The position numbers were made by a program, and so were the translations under genes. Shown here piece after piece: positions 56,395-64,000 of a stretch of DNA of 64,000 nucleotides (positions are counted from its first letter, which is position 1; the number at the start of each line of letters is the position of its first letter). The notes below the pieces were generated by a model. That model worked only from the letters and a program-made list of their open reading frames with translations. It was not told the origin of the DNA and did no database searches. The DNA is from Uloborus plumipes (lineage: Eukaryota; Arthropoda; Arachnida; Araneae; Uloboridae), in assembly GCA_038373865.1 (NCBI GenBank), contig JAXGGA010000083.1, positions 256,501 through 320,500 of the forward strand, in the 5' to 3' direction.

Positions 56395-58941
56395 TCCTAA
56401 TATACAAACAGAGAGCTTATAGTTTGCATAAATATATTAGAGCCTATCCCCGAACCCTCTGAGAAACTTCTGGTTGCGTCACTGTGTACTGTGTATTGTT
56501 AAGACTTTTGCGCCATAGATTCCAATAGAACAAAGCTAACTTTCTTGTACATTTTTTTTTTTTTTTTTCGCTTCTCTCAAATGTACGTATTTTTAATATG
56601 TCTCGTTCATTGTTAAAGTGGTGCATTTTCATATTTTTTAAATGCCTATTTGTTTGCTAAATGTGGCGATTGTTTACCAAACTGCATTTTTAATGCTGAT
56701 TCAACCCTTTTTATACTTTGTTGTCTGCCCTGAGGATACATTATTCATGAATTCAGGAAGATTTAGAGTGCAAAGAGTTAATAATATTGATTCTTAAACT
56801 GGGTAGTGACTTTTTTTTTTGTGGCGATCGTTAACTAACACTCTATAGTTGTTTCTTCGATTGTTTGTGCGAAATGGCTTCTTGGTACATGTAGCTTATA
56901 TGCTAGCCAAAAGTGGATTTTAATGAGTTGTTAATTACCTTTGTTTCAGAGTTTGATAAATTGAGCCTGGGGTTCCGTGTTAATTTGATTTTAGATAAGT
57001 GGAATTAATTAGATTTGCATTTAATTAAGAGCATGTTGTTTTCATCATTGTAGGTAAATTATCCAAGATATTATTCAACGATCGAAATAATTTTTTTTCG
57101 AAATTTTGATGGGGAAAACTTATTTGCACATTTAAAATAACCTATGAGATTTTACTTAGTATAAAATCAACCATCGGGATCGGTTTTTTTTTTTTAATTT
57201 TTTTTTAAATTTTTTATTTAATGTTAATTATATTATTTTCATAAAGTATTTTACATTATATATTCGTATCTGAATAGTGCAATGTTTTACATTATTTTCT
57301 CTTTTCCTTTTTGGCAAAATAAAATTTAACGGTATTTCTTTTTTTTTTCTTCTAACTCCTGTTTTCCGACTTTTGTTCTGTCTCTACACAATTCCTGAAG
57401 TCCTTTAAAACGCGAATCATTTCTGCATGGCGTGGTATGGTGTTGGGTTTTCAAGTGCATATCTATGTCATGAAAGCCTGAGCGATGATGTTCATTTTGG
57501 CCCTTGCCCCTCCTTCGGATACATTTCTTCACTTGTTTTATTGTGTGCTCAAGGACGCACGCGAGACGTCCCCGAATGACGAATTAGGGAGGACGCATTT
57601 CTTGGTCGGCGACGTTGAATAGATACTTCAGTTAACGCCCGTTAAATCTTGGTTGCGTTTCATTCCGGATGTTATGTGAAATAATAAGATTTGATCTTTT
57701 TGCTTAATCTTCGTTGTTGAGGCAACTATCACAGCAAAGGGCGTCAGGAACTGCAGGTAATCCTCTTGATTTTAAAGGAGGGGTGGAGGGGGGGGGGGTC
57801 TGTGTCGTGTTTCACATAAGACGTATATATGCTGTTGTAGAGGGATGCGATATCAAGGGCGAAATGTCGATAGAAATTTAAGCATTAAGCCAACACTCCT
57901 GGAGGCAGCCTAAGTATAGCTCTGATAATTTTATGCCTGACCTTGACAATGTTTACTTTTTTTGGAGTTCAGTAGATAGGGGGCGTGTTATTGGCGCTGC
58001 TTTGAGTTGTAATATTTCTGAAAAACCACTACGAAAGAAACAACTCAATCCAGCGCCAATTTCCCTTTCCCTTTTACCCCCAAAAGAAGGAAAAGATTTT
58101 CAATGTTTCGTTGAAAATTTGTATTTGCAAACGAAAGTAAAACTAGATGCCAAAAATAATTGAGTGAATATTCATCCAGCCTTTTCACACCATCTGCTCC
58201 GTAATTAAACGAACACAATTGATTCATCACTTCGAACAACCCTCTTCACCGGAAAGCCCCTTTGTCGAACTTTCTTCCTCTCATTTTCTCTTGTTCCAAA
58301 GCATTTTTCTCTCCAGCGGACAGAAATGTCTTTTATAGGATCCCCTTCCCATCCCCACCCCCTTACCGCCATTACTTCGTTTTCTTTTTTTCTCCAATCC
58401 AGAAACACTGATATTTACAGCTGTTTTTTCAAGGGTACATTGTCGTCCTTTCGTTTGTCATTCCGTTTGCCCCTAAATGGCTATGTTGCCTTATCCAAGA
58501 GGAATACTTATATTCCCCCTGAAGCTAAACTTTTTTTCCTGGTTTATTGAATTTGCGCAGTGTTTCTTCTTCCTGGAATTTCAAAGTATTTGCTTACTTT
58601 TAAACCGTATATGCAAATTCGATAAGTTATATTCCCCACAGAGCTTATTTTTATGTTTGTAGAGGGGAAATGTTTTGCTCTCTTAAGTGGAGTTACTTGT
58701 AAATCGATGTATTACCATGAAATTTTAATTTTAAACTTGCTCAGTTCTTTGCTTGTTTAAAAATATACTTCTCTCTGTTTTTTTTTTTTTTTTTTTTGCT
58801 AGTAAATTATTCAAGCAAACATTAAATAGTTCTGTATTTACTTTTTTCATAGCTTCAGAAAAAAGTTTCATGTTTTATAATTTTTCTCCTGCACTGTTAC
58901 CAGTCCTATTATATTAATATTCAAAAGCAAACATTATTTTT
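56395..58941. other. Non-coding stretch with a GC-richer island
   Basis: No supported gene. A CpG-richer unique patch lies at 57540-57690 (including GACGCACGCGAGACGTCC), possibly regulatory. A weaker AG-GTAAAT recursive-splice-like site is at 57053/57054. Poly-G tract near 57788-57799. Confidence 0.4.
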
Positions 58942-59383
58942 ATGTGTCAACACACTATAAACGAAAACAGTAAACCTTGTTCTTGGCTTAGTGAAAATCA
59001 TGAAGAAATTTTCCGAATTCATAAATCTGTGCCACATTTAAATGATTTATTTATTTTGTTTTATGCAGGCATTTTGAACAAAAATATGGAGATTATTCAT
59101 TATTGTTCTGTAATACGGAATAGTTTTAAGAACTCGTCGCTATGAAAAATTAAAAAGTATAAAGCTGAATATTGTGAATGCAAACCGAAATTTCTACAAT
59201 TAATTGAGAAAAGTTTTGTAGTGTATCCAAATAAACTTGATGATTTTCTCCCTAGTAAAAACGAAACTCCCTGCTTTTGAAGAAGAAAAAAAGTTGATTA
59301 CTGAGAAACATTGTGATGAGCACAAGAAAGAAGAGCACGTTGAGAATAATTATGAAATTCTTAATAGTTGTTATAAAAAATAA
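58942..59383 (+). pseudogene. Degraded protein-coding sequence, unrecognised
   Basis: A 67-codon frame from an ATG at 58942 (including NHEEIFRIHKSVPHLNDLF and NKNMEIIHYCSVIRNSF) meets a TGA at 59143. It continues in the same frame for 44 codons as KIKKYKAEYCECKPKFLQL, then VVYPNKLDDFLPSKNETPCF, to a second stop. A shift of frame at 59276 then gives EEEKKLITEKHCDEHKKEEH and further codons up to a TAA at 59381-59383. The charged, Lys/Glu-rich composition is coding-like and unlike the surrounding DNA. No splice sites are needed, so it may be a retro-pseudogene or a decayed transposon protein. The family is not recognised. Confidence 0.35.
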
Positions 59384-60737
59384 AAAGAAAATTATATACA
59401 AAAGTAAATATAACTATGTTTGATGGATGTGCAATTTCTTTGAAGAACAAATCACTTTCCGAAGACACATCTCATATTAAAAAAGGAAAGTCTTAATAAT
59501 TAGTTGTTTAAACCTTAACTTGCTTGACAAGGACGACACGTCCAAACTTTCTCAGCTTAGAAGAAAAATTTGCTAATTCTAACTGTATACTATATACTTT
59601 TGTCGGATGTCTTTACATCCACCAGCTCGCATTTTGTACCAGGAAAAAGTAGCGCCTTGTAACATCAAAACAAGTATCTACAGTGTTCCTTCGCATTTGT
59701 GCGTTTAACGTTGTTTTATTTGCTTTTTTTAAAGCTCAAAATTATTTATAGTGTATTTCTTTTGTATTATTCATTCAGACCAGGAGGGGAAAAAATAATT
59801 ATAGTTTGTATCTTTTAAAATGTATTGTAGTATTTGCGTACAAATAAAGTAAAAGTAGTGTAACGTAAAACCATTTCATGTCATAAAGTGTTAGAGCAAT
59901 AGTTTTAAAATATATTAGTGTAAATCTAGCTAACTATAAGATACTTACTGCCAAAGTACTGACATATTCCTGACTCTCTTTTGTTGTTGCAATATTTTTT
60001 AAATACGGGTTTATAACGGAAAAAAAGGAGTAATTGTGTGCAGTTTGAAATTTAAAGCTCTTTTTACTGATCTTGTTTTTTTTACTGAAAGCTATCGGTC
60101 CTAATTGCTTCGAACAATCGATATTCTACTAAATTATATTTATATACCAACGGCGATTAACCGGAAATTGAAAGGAAACAAAAATATATATGGGTGATTC
60201 TACAAAAATGGGCAAATTTGTGTTCCATACTGATTGCTCTTTTTGTTTTTAAGTTTAAAAAAAAACTCTTTTAGGAGTATTTGTATGCGTCTTTTGTTCT
60301 AGAATTCTGACTGTCAACACTGTCAATAATTATTATTCACATAAAAATAAAATATTGCATTGAAATGTCATCCACATGCCCTGTCCCATAGGCACAATTT
60401 TCACAATCTATGGCATCTAGATTTTAAAAAAATAAGCGATTTTTTTCTCAAGATTTTTTTATTTTTAAATGTGTATGTGGGCAATATGTAAATCACAAAA
60501 AAGTTAAATAATCTGAAAATAATATCTATAAAAATTAATCTAAACTTTGTCCCAGCAATTATCAGTCATCCACATGTCTAAAAAGCATAGATATTTTTCT
60601 CTGGAATGTTTTATTTCAAAATCTGGCAACACATCTTAAAATGTTATTAGTAGAAATATACATATATATTAGTAGAAATATCATTTGAGTTATACACTAT
60701 TCTCTGCCCTCTCCCTTCTCCCACAATTTCGTTAAAG
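59384..60737. other. Non-coding stretch
   Basis: No supported gene. The text GGGTGATTCTACAAAAAT at 60191-60208 and TGTCCCATAGGCAC near 60383-60396 resembles the spacer at 43077-43120 (GGGTGATTCTCCAAAATCC, TGTCCCCGTAGGACAGCAC), hinting at a shared repeat family. Confidence 0.35.
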
Positions 60738-60822
60738 AAGGTTGGCAGATCAAGTGAAAGACTGAGGTCTCACCTAAAAATCGACAATGCCGACATTCGC
60801 TTGGCTCAGCGTAAACTTTTAG
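60738..60822 (+). CDS. Candidate internal exon, unrecognised
   Basis: A strongly pyrimidine-rich tract (TCTGCCCTCTCCCTTCTCCC near 60703-60722) leads to AG at 60736-60737, and the segment ends at a strong 5' splice site (TTTTAG then GTAAGA) at 60822/60823. One frame is open throughout and reads KVGRSSERLRSHLKIDNADI then RLAQRKLL, polar and helix-prone. The other two frames contain stops. It would begin in phase 0 and end in phase 1, so it cannot follow the 50608 exon (phase 1) directly. An AG three bases later (60740) is an alternative start. The family is unknown. Confidence 0.35.
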
Positions 60823-62279
60823 GTAAGAATATCGGATTTTCTGGTTCTCGAACTGAAATCAATTTCTTGATAAATCATCTACAACTTACTTGATTCTTGT
60901 TCTGTGTCCGTTTATTGTCGACCAATGCGACCCTTATTAGCCGCTCGTTTGCGGCTAATAACTCTTTTCTAAGTAAACAATTTAGTCTCTCTTCTTTGAC
61001 ACGCACACAGCTCAATTTTCCGTTTTTTACTACTTTTCATTTTGTAGGGCTACTTAAAGGGCACAAAGTTTTAAGTAACATAGCTTAAATTTTATTTAAA
61101 AAAAAACTAAAAAATGCGCTTTTAGAGAACATGTAATGTAGTTCAGCTTCTAGCAATAATAATAGTATTAAATATGTTACTTTTATATTTGCAAAGAATG
61201 TAAATTTTATTTTTTATTCAAAGTTGCATACAAATAACTGAAACTTTTACAATACATCAACATGTAATAATATTAGTATTAAATATTTTACTTTCATATT
61301 TGTAAATAACGTAAATTTTATCTTTTATTCAGAGCTACATACATACAAACAAACAAACAAACCCACATGTAAAACTAATAAAAGCGTATTAATGAAAGTG
61401 AATATAATCATTTCACTGGTATCGAAACGTAATTGAGCTCTAAATATTGGAATAATTTGACTCCCTGAAGATGCCGCGCGAATTTTAAGAGTACCAATGA
61501 AATCGGCAGTATACAAAAGCTGACTAACTGAGATGTTTTTATATAGTATCGCCATCAGATTTCCTATGTTGATAAAAATGTCTCGTTGACTTCCAAATCT
61601 CTCCAACCACGTGTCTCTTGAAATATTGGCGATCGGCCTCAGTGTGATATGAACCGAATAAACCAATTTTAAAAGCAATAATAAGCATTTTTAAACTTTA
61701 TACCTCCTTCTCCTCTTCATTTATTACTCTGTAACTCAGTCACCATATGAATTCAGCACTAAAGAGCGATGCTGTTCCAATGTTTTTGAGAATATTTGTG
61801 ACTGCCTCTTACCTATTCTAAAAATTTTGTTGAGACAAGTCATAAAGTCCGAAAATTAAAATAATTAAAAGCAAAGGTTGTAAGTCTTTTTTTTTTCTCT
61901 CAGAAAATTTTCTTTTTCAAAAAAGTGCACTCAGAAAAAGTGGTTTCCGAATTTTTAATATTTGCTTTTGTGAAAGACTTTTTTTTTTAGTTTGTACTTT
62001 CTATGGTTTTTTAGTTATATTGCTCTGTAAGCGGGGATTCATCTATTTCCCATGATTTCAAACCTGTGTTGTTTTTGTAATTTAACGTCTTCCACTACTT
62101 TTATTTATGTCCAAAATATGAAAACGAATGTCCGAATTTCAAACCTCAGAAATAGAATAATTTATATAAACCAAGTCTCGAATCTGGGGCTTAATTCAAA
62201 CGGATGAATTTAAACCATATCTCAGCGGTTTGAAGGAGAGCAAAACTAATAATTTACAATCCTTAATACATTGCAACGA
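60823..62279. other. Non-coding stretch with a tandem duplication
   Basis: No supported gene. About 61159-61230 and 61270-61340 are diverged tandem copies (shared words 'tagtattaaatat', 'gtaaattttat', 'tttattca'). An (AAAC)n tract lies near 61346-61362. A minus-strand 117-codon frame at 61325-61678 overlaps these repeats and shows no family motif. Confidence 0.4.
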
Positions 62280-62640
62280 TAACAGACCCGACCTACATTT
62301 CCCCGTCCTCAGTGTGTTAGTTGACTCCCCTCCCCACTGTGACAATAAATCGTGTAAGACCGATCATTTATAGCCGGCCTATTAACTACCCAGATACTTA
62401 GTAGCCACACTAAAGAGCACCTTTCAATGATCTCCTAATCAAAAAGAAAATGGATGTCTCTTCTCTTGTTGCTGCTCTGGGGAAAGGAGATCCGCTTAAT
62501 CACCATAAAAGTGACGCCTAATGGCCGGCTATCGATCCGTCCGTCAAGTGGCCTCGGACTCTATTTGTCCGGCAGGACGTCTCGGCATATTGACACATCT
62601 GCCTGGCTCCGTTATTAATTCATGCGGCTCTCAAAGTTGA
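62280..62640. promoter_or_regulatory. GC-richer unique island, possible regulatory DNA
   Basis: Non-repetitive block richer in GC and CpG than its flanks, with paired words ATAGCCGGCCTATTAA and ATGGCCGGCTATCGAT about 150 bp apart, and TAAT-containing words. No coding frame is recognised. The role is inferred from composition only. Confidence 0.25.
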
Positions 62641-64000
62641 CGTAGGAGTTTCTCCATGCTTTGGATATTTCCAGAGATGCGGTTTTGTTGGAGTACGGTG
62701 CTTCAGTCAAAGGTTTGAGTTTTGTTGCAGCTTTTTTAATTGCGTACTGAGTGTTGGAGCTGTGGGAGAAGTAGTTATAGCATTCACTTCCCCTTCCACC
62801 CGAAAAGAAAATACTGCAATCAAGGGGTATCTTTCTCCTCAACTAAAATTGTAGGAATGGATTTTGATGCCTGCTCCCTTAAGTTATCTTTATATACTAT
62901 ATCTAATCAATTTTTTTTGTTCTTTTTTTTACACAACTTGAAAATTGATCAATACCCGAATTCCGTTCAGTGCTATTATTATTTTTATTGTTATTTTATT
63001 TGTTTATAAACTCTCGAAAATAACATTTGATAAAATTTGGTAGTAAAACGATATTGTCCAAGATGGTGTTTGTAAACGACCTTTTAGTATATCGTCAGTT
63101 TTCAAGTAAAAATCACGTCCACAAAACAGATCTGATGACCTATTAAATTAAACAATAATTTCCTATGAGTTTGATGTAAACTAATAATTAAACTTAAAAT
63201 ACATCAATATACTTAATGTAGAAGTTAGTGATCTCTGTAAAGCAAGTTTCACCTTTTGCTGTCGATTCAATTGTTTCACTTGACAGTATCTGAAACCAAG
63301 TTTCAGAGACTTTTCGCGTGCACGCCAACAATTTAACGTTTCTACTTCTTGTTATGTTGTCTTTTTTTTTTGTCTGCAAATGTAATATGCAGACGTGTAA
63401 AGACTTTTTTTGTTTTTCTTGCAACTTTGGTTTAATTTTCGTTTAGGCTTGCGACTTTCCAGAAGAAGAGGGGGAAAAAAAGTTTTATGTTCACCGCTAG
63501 GTAAAGTTTGAAATGATACTATTTACTTTCCACGAAACGTATATTGTATAAAGGGAGACGCGGGAGGTGCGCTTAGCTTTAAATATAACTCACAATCGTT
63601 CCATTTTTATGTTATTTCCGACCACTGTTGGATTGTCATACATTCCTCCTCCTTGCTGGCAACGGTCCTAGCCTACGATCTATAATGTACACAGTCGTCA
63701 CCTCTTTCGTTGCAAAAGGTGTTGACGTCCAGATGGCAAAGCCCGAAGATTCTCCGCATTTTTATGCTTCCTGCGGGAGATGCTTCTTTCGCTGCGCGCT
63801 GAAGAATTATTGACATGACTCGCAAGCTGTGAATATAACTTGGGATGAGGAGGACGTAATATTGGCTGATAGACAAGTCGAATGTTCTTAAGAATAAACA
63901 TTCTTATTTCATTAAATCCAATGAGTACTTTGCACTCATTAAAAGCACCTCCGCGTAATCCATCCACAACGCCTTCATGTACATTCAAACCAGTACGCAA
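62641..64000. other. Non-coding, with open frames running to the window edge
   Basis: No supported gene. From about 63600 the composition becomes more balanced and a minus-strand frame (63698 to the edge) stays open for 100 codons, but it has no recognised motif. An overlapping + strand frame (63628-63813) is also open. It could be the edge of a GC-richer unique island or exon that cannot be judged here. Confidence 0.35.

Noticed and set aside
61325..61678. Minus-strand 117-codon frame, the second longest in the window
   Set aside because: It overlaps the (AAAC)n tract and a diverged tandem duplication, and has no family motif; weak support only.
63616..63626. CCGACCACTG resembling the hAT end at 21805 (in reverse CAGTGGTCGGAA)
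   Set aside because: Similarity ends after about 12 bases, and no partner end or duplication was found.

Overview
The window looks like a stretch of a large, AT-rich, repeat-laden animal genome. The Helitron, hAT, piggyBac and Tc1/mariner-like footprints, the many poly-G/poly-C tracts and the compact splice signals suggest an arthropod, possibly a chelicerate; the species cannot be named from the sequence alone. There is no bacterial-style gene content. Almost all short open frames are chance frames in AT-rich DNA or lie inside repeats. No protein could be assigned to a known family with certainty.

The strongest host-gene signal is a GC- and CpG-rich block at about 50.16-50.61 kb on the + strand. 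It ends in an ATG at 50554, an 18-codon hydrophobic signal-peptide-like start and a phase-1 5' splice site at 50608/50609. This reads as promoter plus first coding exon of a secreted or membrane protein, with the rest of the gene beyond a long intron. Weaker exon-like units, judged only from splice signals and an open frame, lie at 6308-6441, 14474-14498, 36102-36151 and 60738-60822 (+) and 16884-17003 (-). Two sites (15901/15902 and 36101/36102) have a polypyrimidine tract and AG directly followed by GTAAG, the form of recursive splice sites in long introns. GC-richer, non-repetitive islands (9.13-9.6, 10.4-10.76, 20.86-21.11, 48.06-48.38, 57.54-57.69 and 62.28-62.64 kb) are candidates for regulatory DNA.

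The bulk of the recognisable structure is mobile DNA. By region: a palindromic TA-flanked MITE (3.07-3.53 kb); a hAT MITE (10.95-11.55); a TA-flanked element with reiterated CCCAGTGAATGACCACC boxes and a decayed reading frame (16.03-18.30); a hAT element with GTAG-rich ends (21.81-22.61); a Tigger/pogo-like end (26.5-26.6); a fold-back element with arms of tandem ~0.5-kb units (27.62-31.91) carrying a nested 1.48-kb hAT MITE; a 158-bp hAT MITE (31.96-32.12); a ~0.37-kb inverted repeat pair (33.12/38.38) enclosing a piggyBac-type MITE (37.01-37.52); a second fold-back-like element with ~1.1-kb arms (41.51-45.32) and a rearranged relative of its core (39.17-40.39), all between two hAT-like ends at 38.95 and 47.72; a 261-bp hAT MITE (48.60-48.86); and a Helitron cluster (52.4-56.4) with four termini, one complete 1.74-kb copy carrying a nested 251-bp MITE.

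Target-site duplications that could be read directly give firm boundaries for the elements at 3.07, 10.95, 21.81, 28.77, 31.96, 37.01, 48.60 and 55.18 kb. Everything else is graded by confidence. No protein-coding transposase is intact; the mobile elements here are non-autonomous or decayed.
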